Assembly (NCBI GenBank): GCA_036517755.1
Contig: DATDUH010000014.1
Location: 1-11,744 of the forward strand
Reading direction: 5' to 3'
Length of the DNA: 11,744 nt
Source of the DNA: JACOXB01 sp036517755
Lineage (GTDB): Bacteria > Patescibacteriota > Minisyncoccia > UBA6257 > Colwellbacteraceae
Shown: piece after piece, positions 1 through 6,876 of the stretch
Numbering within the stretch: the first letter of the stretch is position 1
Layout: each line of letters begins with the position of its first letter
Notes under the pieces: model-generated
Database searches by the model: none
Told to the model about the DNA's origin: nothing
Seen by the model: only the letters and a program-made list of their open reading frames with translations
Made by a program: the position numbers and the translations under genes

Positions 1-97
1 GTTTTAGAGATGCTTGATAATGGGAGGTTCACTTCGCTAAATTGAGGCAAAGCGGCAATGCGATTTTTGAAGTCGACCGCTGCGTTCTCGCTTGAGG
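1..97. repeat. Left arm of a perfect 97-bp inverted repeat
   Basis: Bases 1-97 are the exact reverse complement of 317-413 (base n pairs with base 414-n). The match ends at 98/316 and may continue left of the window. Because the other arm is ordinary coding sequence of the pilus gene, and this copy sits at the very edge, the likeliest explanation is a fold-back chimera at a contig end rather than a biological element. Confidence 0.9.
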
Positions 98-471
98 AAA
101 GTATTAGGCTGGGCGAGCCCGAGACGGCCGAACTCGCCGAGCTTAAACAAAAAGTCGAGGAGTTTAATCGCCTAGTGACCCTTGTCGGCGAGATTAAATC
201 AGGCGCCCGTAATTTTTATCCGCTCGTTCAAAAAGTGAGCGATTTAGCTGGGCCCGAAATTACCCTGACCCGGTTTAGTTTTTATTCGGAACGCCCCGCC
301 TCGATTAATGGCGTCGCCTCAAGCGAGAACGCAGCGGTCGACTTCAAAAATCGCATTGCCGCTTTGCCTCAATTTAGCGAAGTGAACCTCCCATTATCAA
401 GCATCTCTAAAACCAACGAAGGACAGATCTTTTTTAACCTTGGCTTTAAGGTCAATAACTTAGAGTTCTAA
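58..471 (+). CDS. PilN/PilO-like type IV pilus assembly protein, C-terminal part (5' end lost or artefactual)
   Basis: The open frame gives 137 residues. Residues 15-45 are a charged, probably coiled-coil stretch. Residues 50-137 form an alternating strand/helix domain with the pattern of PilN/PilO periplasmic domains: LTRFSFY, then INGVASS, then a helix with FKNRIAALPQF, then SEVNLPLSSIS and a final FNLGFKV strand. In that family the protein has one N-terminal membrane helix and helps form the inner-membrane alignment complex of type IV pili. No membrane helix is present here, so the real start lies upstream. The first 13 codons (58-97) fall in the exact inverted copy of 317-413 and are probably not native; authentic sequence should begin near base 98. 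The frame is closed by TGA at 43-45. The stop at 469-471 is 2 bases from the stop of the convergent pth gene. Family assignment rests on pattern only; a related secretion-system protein is possible. Confidence 0.55.
   Translation: MRFLKSTAAFSLEESIRLGEPETAELAELKQKVEEFNRLVTLVGEIKSGARNFYPLVQKVSDLAGPEITLTRFSFYSERPASINGVASSENAAVDFKNRIAALPQFSEVNLPLSSISKTNEGQIFFNLGFKVNNLEF
317..413. repeat. Right arm of the 97-bp inverted repeat (native coding copy)
   Basis: This is the coding copy of the repeat. It encodes part of the conserved C-terminal domain of the PilN/PilO-like protein (the segment around FKNRIAALPQF), so it is presumably the original and bases 1-97 the copy. The arms are separated by 219 bases. 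Confidence 0.9.
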
Positions 472-473
472 GT

Positions 474-962
474 TTAGATACTAAAAATTACCTTCTCCGC
501 CGCCATGAAAGCTTCTTTAAGCAGGGAATAATCTTTACGGCCGATTGGCTTTAAGATAAACTCTCCGGCTTTGCCTCTTTTCTTCCTGATGCCTAGACGA
601 AGACGCCAGAAGTTTTTGGTACCGAGGGCATTAATGATACTCTCTACCCCCTGGTGACCGGCTGAACCGCGGCCAAACGAAAGCCTAAACATTCCCAAGG
701 GGATGTCGGCATCGTCATGGACAATGAGGATTTCTTCTGGTTGCAATTTGTATTTTTTAAGCGCTTCTTTTATATATCTACCCGATTGATTCATATAAAC
801 ATCGGTTTTCAAAAGTTCAAAGTTCGGCCTAGCGGGATACCCCCGGCTTTTCAAATAGTCGATAAAAAGATGGCCTGTATTGTGATAAGTCTCGTGGTAC
901 TCGGGATCGGGATTGCCGAGCCCGATTATTAGTTTTATCTCTCTTTTTTCGGTTAGAACCAT
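474..962 (-). CDS. pth: Peptidyl-tRNA hydrolase
   Basis: Cytosolic enzyme that cleaves the ester bond of peptidyl-tRNAs dropped by stalled ribosomes and so recycles tRNA. With the start at 962 it has 162 residues. Family motifs in order: GLGNP (14-18, with the Asn matching E. coli N10), HNTGH (27-31, catalytic base equivalent to H20), VYMNQSG (55-61, equivalent to the N68 region), HDDADIP (82-88, D83 matching D93) and GSAGHQGVESI (99-109). E. coli has Asn114 in the last motif where this protein has Gln104. I chose the start at 962 over the longer frame from 1022 because a strong Shine-Dalgarno sequence, AAAGGAGGT on the minus strand, lies 9 bases before it, and the extra 20 residues match nothing in the family. 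The gene is divergent from lepB and converges on the pilus gene with a 2-base gap. Confidence 0.95.
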   Translation of the reverse strand: MVLTEKREIKLIIGLGNPDPEYHETYHNTGHLFIDYLKSRGYPARPNFELLKTDVYMNQSGRYIKEALKKYKLQPEEILIVHDDADIPLGMFRLSFGRGSAGHQGVESIINALGTKNFWRLRLGIRKKRGKAGEFILKPIGRKDYSLLKEAFMAAEKVIFSI

Positions 963-971
963 GAATTTGCC

Positions 972-982
972 ACCTCCTTTTA
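972..982 (-). promoter_or_regulatory. Strong Shine-Dalgarno sequence of pth
   Basis: On the minus strand AAAGGAGGT is followed by 9 bases and then the ATG at 962. It decides the pth start. It is the only strong ribosome binding site in the window; the other genes rely on overlap coupling, weak sites or leaderless starts. Confidence 0.8.
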
Positions 983-995
983 ATTGTATTAGAAT
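983..995. promoter_or_regulatory. Possible overlapping divergent -10 boxes for pth and lepB
   Basis: The 51-base spacer between the pth and lepB starts has room for only one promoter region. On the minus strand TCTAAT (988-993, five of six bases of the consensus) would start a transcript just before the pth ribosome binding site. On the plus strand TAGAAT (990-995) would give lepB a leader of about 12 bases. No convincing -35 box is seen on either strand, so this is a weak call. Confidence 0.3.
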
Positions 996-1013
996 GCCTC
1001 GAGATACACACCG

Positions 1014-1535
1014 ATGAGACAACTTTTCGCTTCAATTCTTGAGATTCTTGAGACTTTGGTTATAGTACTGGTCTCCATTTACTTCGTCTATAGCTTTATC
1101 GCTCAACCCTTCTTGGTCCAGGGGGCGAGTATGGAACCCAACTTCGAAAGCGGTGACTATCTTTTGGTAGACGAGGTGACTTATCGTTTCCGCGAACCGG
1201 AAAGAGGAGAGGTAATCGTTTTTAGAAATCCGGCGAACGAGAACGAGTTTTACATCAAACGGGTGGTGGGGCTACCGGGCGAGACGGTGATTATCCAGGA
1301 TGGTCAGGTGACAATTGACGGCGAGCCGATTAAGGAAGGCTACTTGTCCGATGGGCAAAATCTAAAAGGAGAATATATTTTTAAATTGGCCGAGGGCGAA
1401 CATTTTGTAATGGGAGATAATCGAGCTCAAAGTTTTGATTCCAGGAGCTGGGGGCCGCTCGATGAAGATTTGATTATCGGTATTGTACGGTTGAGATTCT
1501 GGCCGCCGACCACTTTCGCCATCCTAAATCCCTAA
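1014..1535 (+). CDS. lepB: Signal peptidase I
   Basis: Membrane-bound serine protease that removes signal peptides from exported proteins at the outer face of the membrane, using a Ser/Lys dyad. The 173-residue protein has one N-terminal membrane segment (about 14-31) followed by the catalytic domain. Box B, QGASMEPN, carries nucleophile Ser39. Box D, YIKRVVGLPGE (80-90), carries general base Lys82. Box E, MGDNRAQSFDSRSWG, begins near residue 133. There is no second membrane helix and no large insertion, so this is the short form usual in Gram-positive and CPR bacteria. The start gives a normal N-terminus but has no clear ribosome binding site. First gene of the long plus-strand cluster; hisS begins 9 bases after its stop. 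In this context it would process exported and pilus-associated preproteins, though type IV prepilins need a different peptidase. Confidence 0.95.
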   Translation: MRQLFASILEILETLVIVLVSIYFVYSFIAQPFLVQGASMEPNFESGDYLLVDEVTYRFREPERGEVIVFRNPANENEFYIKRVVGLPGETVIIQDGQVTIDGEPIKEGYLSDGQNLKGEYIFKLAEGEHFVMGDNRAQSFDSRSWGPLDEDLIIGIVRLRFWPPTTFAILNP

Positions 1536-1544
1536 ATAAAGTCA

Positions 1545-2888
1545 ATGCTTAAAAAAAAGATTGCAGCTCCGGAAAAAAGGATAGATAGAATTGAATCACT
1601 TGCGCCGCCGAAAGGGATGCACGACGTGCTCCCTAAAGATATGCCTTTTTGGGATAAGGTGATTGAAGCCACCCGAGAGATCGCCGACTTCTATAATTTT
1701 TCCCGGATTGAGACGCCCATCGCCGAAAAAGTAGAACTTTTTGAAAAGGGAGTGGGGGAGACAACGGACATTGTCGAGAAGGAAATGTATTTTTTGAAAA
1801 CCAAAGGCGGTGATAAGTTGGTTCTCCGGCCGGAAATGACGGCGCCGGTTGTCCGGAGCTATCTTCAAAACGGACTCCACCGCCTGCCTCAACCCCAGCG
1901 GCTTTATTATTTTGGTCCGGCCTTTCGCTACGAAAGACCTCAAGCCGGTCGCTACCGCCAGTTTAATCAGTTTGGCTTTGAAATCATCGGCGGTGATAGC
2001 GATCCGATCTATGACGCCCAGGTTATCGTCGCCTCTTTCCGCCTGATCGAGAATTTAAAGATTAAGCCTCTGATTATTCAGATTTCGAGCATCGGCTGTC
2101 GGATTTGCCGTCCTGGCTATCGCAAAAAACTCGTTGACTATTACCGGGGTCAACCGGTTTGCCGCGATTGTTTGAGACGGCTGAAGCTGAATCCGTTGCG
2201 TCTTTTAGACTGCAAAAAAGAGGTTTGCCAACCGATTAAAGCGGGCGTCCCCAGCATCCTCGACAGCCTTTGTAGCCCTTGCCGTAGTCATCTGAAACAG
2301 GTGTTTGAGTCGCTGGAAGAGATCGACCTGCCCTACACCCTGAACCCGCTCCTCGTCAGGGGATTAGATTATTATAGCCGGACTGTTTTTGAGATTTTTG
2401 CCAGCGAGGAAAAAGATGGACTACCTTCGGCACCTCCGACCGCGAGCGTCGGCCTAGCCCTGGCTTCTGGCGGCCGCTATGATTATCTGGCTGAAATTCT
2501 CGGCGGTCGGCCGACGCCGGGCGTGGGAGTGGCCGGCGGCGTCGAGCGACTGGTGGAGCTCTTAATGGAGCGGTCCGATGCGATAAAGCTGCCTAAACCG
2601 AGGACTAAAATTTTCCTGGTTCACATCGGCGATTTAGCTAAAAGAAGAAGTCTCTCTTTAATTGAAGAATTCCGTCGGGGCAATATTGGCGTGGTGAGCG
2701 CCTTGGGAAAAAATTCTCTTTCGGATCAGCTGGAATTGGCCAATAAGATTCACTCACCCCTGGCCCTGATTCTTGGTCAGCGGGAGGTTTATGAGGAGAG
2801 CATTATCATCAGGGATATGATAACCGGAGTTCAGGAATCAGTGCCCCTGAAGAAGGTAGTCGAGGAAGTGAAAAAAAGACTGCATTAA
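1545..2888 (+). CDS. hisS: Histidyl-tRNA synthetase
   Basis: Class II synthetase that charges tRNA-His in the cytosol using ATP. It has 447 residues, within the usual range. Motif 1 lies around residues 58-80. Motif 2, FRYERPQAGRYRQFNQFGF, is at 127-145. Histidine motif A, RGLDYYSRTVFEI, is at 272-284. Motif B appears as ASGGRYDYL (307-315), where most bacterial enzymes have CGGGRYD. The motif 3 glycine-rich strand GVGVAGGVERL is at 326-336. Residues 355-447 form the anticodon-binding domain. The insertion domain has eight cysteines in four pairs (185/188, 206/209, 223/228, 243/246), a probable metal-binding subdomain of a kind known in some bacterial HisRS enzymes. The stop TAA overlaps the next ATG by 1 base, so translation of the HIT gene is probably coupled. 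Confidence 0.97.
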   Translation: MLKKKIAAPEKRIDRIESLAPPKGMHDVLPKDMPFWDKVIEATREIADFYNFSRIETPIAEKVELFEKGVGETTDIVEKEMYFLKTKGGDKLVLRPEMTAPVVRSYLQNGLHRLPQPQRLYYFGPAFRYERPQAGRYRQFNQFGFEIIGGDSDPIYDAQVIVASFRLIENLKIKPLIIQISSIGCRICRPGYRKKLVDYYRGQPVCRDCLRRLKLNPLRLLDCKKEVCQPIKAGVPSILDSLCSPCRSHLKQVFESLEEIDLPYTLNPLLVRGLDYYSRTVFEIFASEEKDGLPSAPPTASVGLALASGGRYDYLAEILGGRPTPGVGVAGGVERLVELLMERSDAIKLPKPRTKIFLVHIGDLAKRRSLSLIEEFRRGNIGVVSALGKNSLSDQLELANKIHSPLALILGQREVYEESIIIRDMITGVQESVPLKKVVEEVKKRLH

Positions 2889-3304
2889 TGGATTGTCTAT
2901 TTTGTAACATCGTCAATAAGAAAATATCGGCCGAGGTCATCTACGAGAGTAACGAAACGTTGTCACTCCTCGATGTGAATCCGCTCGCTCCTGGACACAC
3001 CATCGTCATCCCCAAGGAACACGCGGACTCAATTGCCACCCTTTCCGAGAATAATCTCGGCCCTATTTTTTTGACGGTAAGATATATAACTGGTATGCTC
3101 GAGAACGCTCTTTCACCCGAGGGATTTACCATCGGCATTAATCAGGGGCCGGCTTCCCGGGGAGGAATTGAACATCTTCATATTCATGTGGTGCCCAGGT
3201 GGCATGCCGACAATGGCGGTAGTATCCACTCTATAGTTCATAATCCGCCAAAGGAAAGCCTTAAAGAGATAAGAAAAAAGATTCTAGAAGCGAATAAAGT
3301 TTAA
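2888..3304 (+). CDS. HIT-family nucleotide-binding hydrolase
   Basis: The 138-residue protein has the complete histidine-triad fold. A Cys pair at the N-terminus (C3, C6) is the start of the zinc site seen in many members. NPLAPGHTIVIPKEH (31-45) follows, and the triad HLHIHVV is at 96-102, with His98 expected to be the nucleophile. The flanking residues VPRWHADNGG resemble the branch that includes diadenosine-tetraphosphate hydrolases/phosphorylases, where the triad is followed by PRWxGD. Members hydrolyse or transfer nucleoside monophosphates from dinucleoside polyphosphates, AMP-lysine or similar; the substrate cannot be read from this sequence. Being coupled to hisS suggests, but does not prove, clearance of aminoacyl-adenylate or Ap4A by-products of synthetases. 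Start overlaps the hisS stop by 1 base; rpsU begins 3 bases after its stop. Confidence 0.93.
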   Translation: MDCLFCNIVNKKISAEVIYESNETLSLLDVNPLAPGHTIVIPKEHADSIATLSENNLGPIFLTVRYITGMLENALSPEGFTIGINQGPASRGGIEHLHIHVVPRWHADNGGSIHSIVHNPPKESLKEIRKKILEANKV

Positions 3305-3307
3305 TCT

Positions 3308-3526
3308 ATGTCTGCCATTTCAATTAAGAGGAAGGAAGGAGAATCGACGAGTTCTTTAGTTTACCGTTTTACCAAAAAGGTTCAGCAAAGCGGGGTTTTA
3401 GTCGAGGCTAAAAGACGGCGCTTTAAGAAGCGGGCGGTTAACCGCAATCGCCGGCGCCGTTCAGCCCTCCACCGACGAAGGCGGAGCGTCGAGATCGAGC
3501 GGGCGAGGAAGCTCGGCAAGTTCTAA
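3308..3526 (+). CDS. rpsU: 30S ribosomal protein S21
   Basis: Small-subunit ribosomal protein that binds near the 3' end of 16S rRNA and the anti-Shine-Dalgarno region. It has 72 residues, the normal S21 length, and is extremely basic, with runs such as KRRRFKKR and NRRRR in the C-terminal half. The N-terminal half follows the family: IKRKEGES, then a helix with YRFTKKVQQSGVLVEAKRRRF, matching the [21 protein letters not shown] region of E. coli S21. The stop TAA shares one base with the ATG of the next gene, so the two are probably translationally coupled. The pairing of rpsU with a yqeY-like gene is common in bacteria. Confidence 0.95.
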   Translation: MSAISIKRKEGESTSSLVYRFTKKVQQSGVLVEAKRRRFKKRAVNRNRRRRSALHRRRRSVEIERARKLGKF

Positions 3527-3978
3527 TGGCCATTATCGAGGAGCTTCGGGCCGACTCAATTCAGGCCCTAAAAGGCGGCGATTCATTCAAATTGGAGGCG
3601 ATTCGTTTTCTTCTCTCGAGTATTCACAATGCCGAAATTGAAAAAAGAACTAAGAGCGGTGAGGGGAACTTAACCGACGAAGAAGTTGTTTCGGTTTTAA
3701 ATAAAGAGGCTAAGAAAAGAAGAGAGGCTATTGAAATTTATGCCGGAGCCGGTCGGAAAGACCTAGAAGAAAAAGAAACGCGCGAACTTGAGATCATTAA
3801 GTCTTATCTTCCAGAAGGATTAACCGCCGCTGAAATAGAATCGGTTATTGATAAGGCGCTCGCCGCCGGGCCTAAACCCCTTGGCGAAGTAATGAAAGAA
3901 GTGATGAAAGAAGTAGCCGGTCGGGCCGATTCGAAGACAGTCAGCGACTTGGTTAAAGAGAAATTAAGCCAGGGATGA
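3526..3978 (+). CDS. GatB/YqeY domain-containing protein
   Basis: The protein has 150 residues, the usual length for the stand-alone YqeY family. It is almost entirely helical: LEAIRFLLSSIHNAEIEK (23-40), the conserved KEAKKRREAIEIY helix (60-72), the IIKSYLP turn (90-96), then an EVMKEVMKEV helix leading to GRADSKTVSDLV (132-143). The domain resembles the C-terminal tail domain of GatB, the amidotransferase subunit that binds tRNA, so a tRNA- or ribosome-related role is often proposed; the function of the free protein is not firmly established. It overlaps the rpsU stop by 1 base and the ybeY start by 4 bases (ATGA), which supports membership of a translation-related operon. Its TGA stop shows that UGA is a stop in this organism. 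Confidence 0.93.
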   Translation: MAIIEELRADSIQALKGGDSFKLEAIRFLLSSIHNAEIEKRTKSGEGNLTDEEVVSVLNKEAKKRREAIEIYAGAGRKDLEEKETRELEIIKSYLPEGLTAAEIESVIDKALAAGPKPLGEVMKEVMKEVAGRADSKTVSDLVKEKLSQG

Positions 3979-4400
3979 AGAGCTCGATTTCGGTTATCGC
4001 TCTTGATAAGAGATTCAAAAACTTAGAAAAAGATTTTAAAAAGACAATTTCGACCCTCGTTCAATTTCTTGGGCTAGACCGGGTCGAGTTCGAGGTTTAT
4101 CTGGTTAGTCGCCGGATGATGCGGGAGATTAATCACCGTTTCCTGGGTAAAAACGAGCCGACCAATATTCTTTCTTTTACCCTGCCCCGGGAATTCCCCC
4201 AGGCTCCTTCTTTAACTAAAAGATTAGGAGAGATTTATCTTTGCCCCCCGGTCGCGAGAGAAAGAAAAGAGAAATTTGAGGCGCTTTTAACCCACGGTCT
4301 CCTCCATTTATTAGGTTTTAATCACGATCTTAAAAATGCTAGAATGGGGATGGAGAAACTGGAATTAAACTTTATTGAATGGCTCAAGCAGCGGTCCTAG
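3975..4400 (+). CDS. ybeY: Endoribonuclease YbeY (16S rRNA maturation)
   Basis: Metal-dependent single-strand endoribonuclease needed for 16S rRNA 3'-end maturation and 70S ribosome quality control. It has 141 residues. The zinc-binding motif HGLLHLLGFNH spans 107-117, with His107, His111 and His117 as metal ligands; the more usual ending is GYDH. The upstream motif EPTNILSFTLP (61-71) matches the conserved PTNVLSFP segment. In E. coli the conserved Arg59 lies just before it in a YRGKDKPTNVLSF context; here the aligned residue is Leu57 (sequence FLGKNEPTN), with an Arg two places earlier. The start is fixed by the 4-base ATGA overlap with the yqeY-like gene, and its 3' end overlaps ftsA by 22 bases. 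Its position beside rpsU fits a small-subunit maturation role. Confidence 0.94.
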   Translation: MKSSISVIALDKRFKNLEKDFKKTISTLVQFLGLDRVEFEVYLVSRRMMREINHRFLGKNEPTNILSFTLPREFPQAPSLTKRLGEIYLCPPVARERKEKFEALLTHGLLHLLGFNHDLKNARMGMEKLELNFIEWLKQRS

Positions 4401-5599
4401 GTCTTGATATCGGTTCGGAAAGCGTGAAAGCAATAGTGGCTCTGCCCGGCACGAGCGGTCGAATGATCATCCGGGCGAGTTTTAGCAAACCCTCTCATGG
4501 GTTGAGACGGGGCGTGGTGGTTGATATGGAGGCGGCGGCTACAGCCCTGCGTTCTCTGCTTCAAGAGGTCAAACAGATTGATAAATCGGCCCTTAAGAAC
4601 ATTTATCTTCGAGCCGGAGGGCCTGATGTCAAGGTCCAAAGCTCAAGGGGAATTACGGCCGTTTCCCGGGCCAATGCCGAGATTTTTAAAGACGATATTG
4701 AGCGGGTGGTGCAATCATCCGAGGCCCTTAATCTGCCCTCTAATCGGATGATTCTCCATACCGTCAAACAGGAATTTATTGTTGATGGGGTCGGGGACAT
4801 TCAGGACCCCCTGGGCATGACCGGGGCGCGACTGGAACTCGTCAGTTTAATCATTGATGCCTTTCAGCCAGCGGTTAAAAATTTAACCAAGTGTGTCGAG
4901 CTCGGGGGCGGCAGTGTTAGCGGTTTAATTTTTGGTCCCCTGGCTTCGGCTATGGCCGTGCTCACTAAAAACCAAAAAGAATTAGGCGTGGTTTTAATCG
5001 ATATCGGCTACGGCACGACGGGCTTGGCTGTTTACGAGGAAGACAAGCTTTTACATACGAAAGTCCTGCCGGTCGGGGCGGGCCATATTACGAATGATTT
5101 AGCCTACGCCCTTAAAGTGCCGGTTGAAGTAGCCGAAAAAATAAAACTTTCTTATGGCTATGCCATGGCCCGCGAAGTTTCTAATAAAGAGAAGATAGAA
5201 CTGAAAAAATTTGATGAACAGAGCAAGGGAGAGCCTTCACGGAGATATATCTCGGAAGTAATTGAGAGCCGTTTGGGCGAAATCTGCGAACTTATCAGCG
5301 ATGAGCTAAGAACCATCGGCCGGGAGAAATTACCCGGCGGAGCAGTGGTAACCGGCGGCGGCGTCAAGCTCCCGGGCATCGTTGAGCTGGTTAAGCAAGA
5401 GCTTAAGCTCTCGACCCAGATCGGCTTGCCTCGGGCGAGCGATTTCGAGGCCGATTCGCCGACTGCCTTCGGTTTGCTCGAGTCTCCGGAGTATGCTTTA
5501 GTTTTAGGGTTAGTGCTCTCGAGCGCCGAATCGCATCCCAGACGCGAGGCTCTTAGTCGAAACCCACTTCTCAATTTCTTTAAGAATCTTATTCCTTAG
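4379..5599 (+). CDS. ftsA: Cell division protein FtsA
   Basis: Actin-like ATPase that tethers FtsZ filaments to the membrane and recruits the divisome. It has 406 residues. Phosphate-1 loop LGLDIGSESVKAIVA is at 7-21, and the 1C/SHS2 subdomain typical of FtsA is at about 85-165 (RAGGPDVKV through RLELVSLII). The phosphate-2 loop reads LIDIGYGTTGLAVYEE (206-221) and the adenosine motif GGAVVTGGGVKLPGI is at 320-334. The C-terminal NPLLNFFKNLIP (395-406) is an amphipathic helix of the kind that anchors FtsA to the membrane, separated from the core by a flexible linker. Phosphate-2 lacks the usual GGGTTD: it has Tyr for the second Gly and Gly for the Asp. The start lies inside ybeY (22-base overlap) and no strong ribosome binding site precedes it, so coupling is likely. 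ftsZ starts 2 bases after the stop. Confidence 0.96.
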   Translation: MAQAAVLGLDIGSESVKAIVALPGTSGRMIIRASFSKPSHGLRRGVVVDMEAAATALRSLLQEVKQIDKSALKNIYLRAGGPDVKVQSSRGITAVSRANAEIFKDDIERVVQSSEALNLPSNRMILHTVKQEFIVDGVGDIQDPLGMTGARLELVSLIIDAFQPAVKNLTKCVELGGGSVSGLIFGPLASAMAVLTKNQKELGVVLIDIGYGTTGLAVYEEDKLLHTKVLPVGAGHITNDLAYALKVPVEVAEKIKLSYGYAMAREVSNKEKIELKKFDEQSKGEPSRRYISEVIESRLGEICELISDELRTIGREKLPGGAVVTGGGVKLPGIVELVKQELKLSTQIGLPRASDFEADSPTAFGLLESPEYALVLGLVLSSAESHPRREALSRNPLLNFFKNLIP

Positions 5600-5601
5600 C
5601 C

Positions 5602-6876
5602 GTGCCTAAAAGGAAAACTCCTAAAAAGAATCAAAAGAGACAAGGGGCGAGCCGCCGATCTAGTCGGCGAGTCCGCCGTCGAAAAACACGAAAACTTGAA
5701 GAGAGGGATTCGCTTTCGCCTCGGGGCCGGACGAAGAGCTTCGTTCGAATCAAGGTGGTCGGCATTGGCGGCGGAGGGGGTAATGTCATTACCCGGATGA
5801 GAAAGGATTTTAACCAGCGGGGAGTGGAATTTATCGCTGTTAATACTGATGTTCAGGACCTTGAAGCTTGTGACGCTCACCGAAAACTCCATATCGGCCG
5901 AGCCCTGACTAAGGGTTTGGGAGCCGGGATGAACCCCGAGGTCGGCCAACAGGCGGCCGAAGAGAATCGTTCCGAAATTCTTGAGGCCTTGCAGGGGGCG
6001 GACATGATTTTTCTGACGGCTGGTTTTGGCGGCGGCACCGGCACCGGCGCTCTGCCCGTTATTGCCGATGTCGCTAAAGAAGCGGATGCTCTAACAGTGG
6101 CTGTCGTCACTAAGCCCTTTGCTTTTGAAGGCAGCGTCAGGGCGAGAATTGCCGAAGAAGGAGTTTTAAAAATGAAAGATCGAGTCGATACTTTCTTGGT
6201 GATTCCGAACGATCGTATTTTCAGCATCATCGACCAGGACACCCCGGTTTTGAAAGCCTTTGAAAAGATTGATGAAATTTTGAAGAGCTCGGTTCGGGGG
6301 GTGGCCGAAATTATTGCCGCCGCCGGATTAATTAATGTTGATTTTGCTGACGTTGAAGCCATCATGCGCGAGGCCGGCATGGCGGTGGTGGGCGTCGGGA
6401 TTTCCTCGGGCAACGATCGGGCAGTCAAGGCCGTAACCCAGGCCATCAATTCCCCGCTTTTAGATATTTCAATTGAAGGAGCTAAGAGTGTTCTTTTCGG
6501 CATTGCCGGTGGTCGGGATTTGAAGATGACCGAAGTCAACGAAGCCGCCCGAACCATTACCGAAAACGTTGATCCGGGAGCGAAAATAATTTTCGGTGCC
6601 TATAATGATCGAAAGCTTAAACCCGGCCAGGTGAAAGTAATTTTGATTGCCACCGGATTTAATGGCATGGCTCTTAAGCGAGATTCCTTGCCTTCATTAT
6701 TTATTGAGCGGACCGAACCAACGCCGCTTATTGCAGGAGATTTAGAGGAGGTCGAACCGCGACTAGCGATCGGCAACGTCAAAACCGGTTCAAAGATACA
6801 AGAAGAAAAAGAGGTTAGTCCCCCGGAAGACGCTTGGGACACCCCCACTTTCTTAAGAAAAAAGCGGAGGCGATAG
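5602..6876 (+). CDS. ftsZ: Cell division protein FtsZ with a basic N-terminal extension
   Basis: Tubulin-like GTPase that polymerises into the division ring. It has 424 residues. The GTPase core begins near residue 47 (FVRIKVVGIGGGGGNVITRM). The tubulin signature GGGTGTG is at 143-149 and the T7 catalytic loop NVDFADVEAIM is at 245-255, with Asp247 and Asp250 in place, so it should hydrolyse GTP. The C-terminal peptide WDTPTFLRKKRRR (412-424) matches the FtsA-binding PxFLR consensus and ends in a basic tail. The start is GTG at 5602, 2 bases after the ftsA stop; no ATG, GTG or TTG codon occurs in frame between it and GTG codon 52 inside the first core strand. The first 46 residues are therefore probably translated. 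They contain 21 Lys/Arg against 3 acidic residues, unlike the short acidic or neutral N-terminus of most FtsZ proteins. Last gene of the cluster. Confidence 0.96.
   Translation: MPKRKTPKKNQKRQGASRRSSRRVRRRKTRKLEERDSLSPRGRTKSFVRIKVVGIGGGGGNVITRMRKDFNQRGVEFIAVNTDVQDLEACDAHRKLHIGRALTKGLGAGMNPEVGQQAAEENRSEILEALQGADMIFLTAGFGGGTGTGALPVIADVAKEADALTVAVVTKPFAFEGSVRARIAEEGVLKMKDRVDTFLVIPNDRIFSIIDQDTPVLKAFEKIDEILKSSVRGVAEIIAAAGLINVDFADVEAIMREAGMAVVGVGISSGNDRAVKAVTQAINSPLLDISIEGAKSVLFGIAGGRDLKMTEVNEAARTITENVDPGAKIIFGAYNDRKLKPGQVKVILIATGFNGMALKRDSLPSLFIERTEPTPLIAGDLEEVEPRLAIGNVKTGSKIQEEKEVSPPEDAWDTPTFLRKKRRR

Noticed and set aside
829..1022. Upstream extension of pth to 1022 and an overlapping minus-strand frame to 1035
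   Set aside because: The strong Shine-Dalgarno sequence fixes the pth start at 962; the additional residues match no Pth feature and would cover the ribosome binding site.
3886..3916. Tandem 12-base repeat (GAAGTAATGAAA, GAAGTGATGAAA) in the yqeY-like gene
   Set aside because: It encodes EVMKEVMKEV, which matches the normal VMKEVM helix of the family, so it reflects protein sequence rather than a repeat expansion.
5877..6557. A 226-codon open frame on the minus strand opposite ftsZ
   Set aside because: It is rich in Ser, Ala, Thr and Lys with no domain pattern, and lies wholly opposite the strongly conserved ftsZ core. It is a by-product of codon bias in ftsZ.
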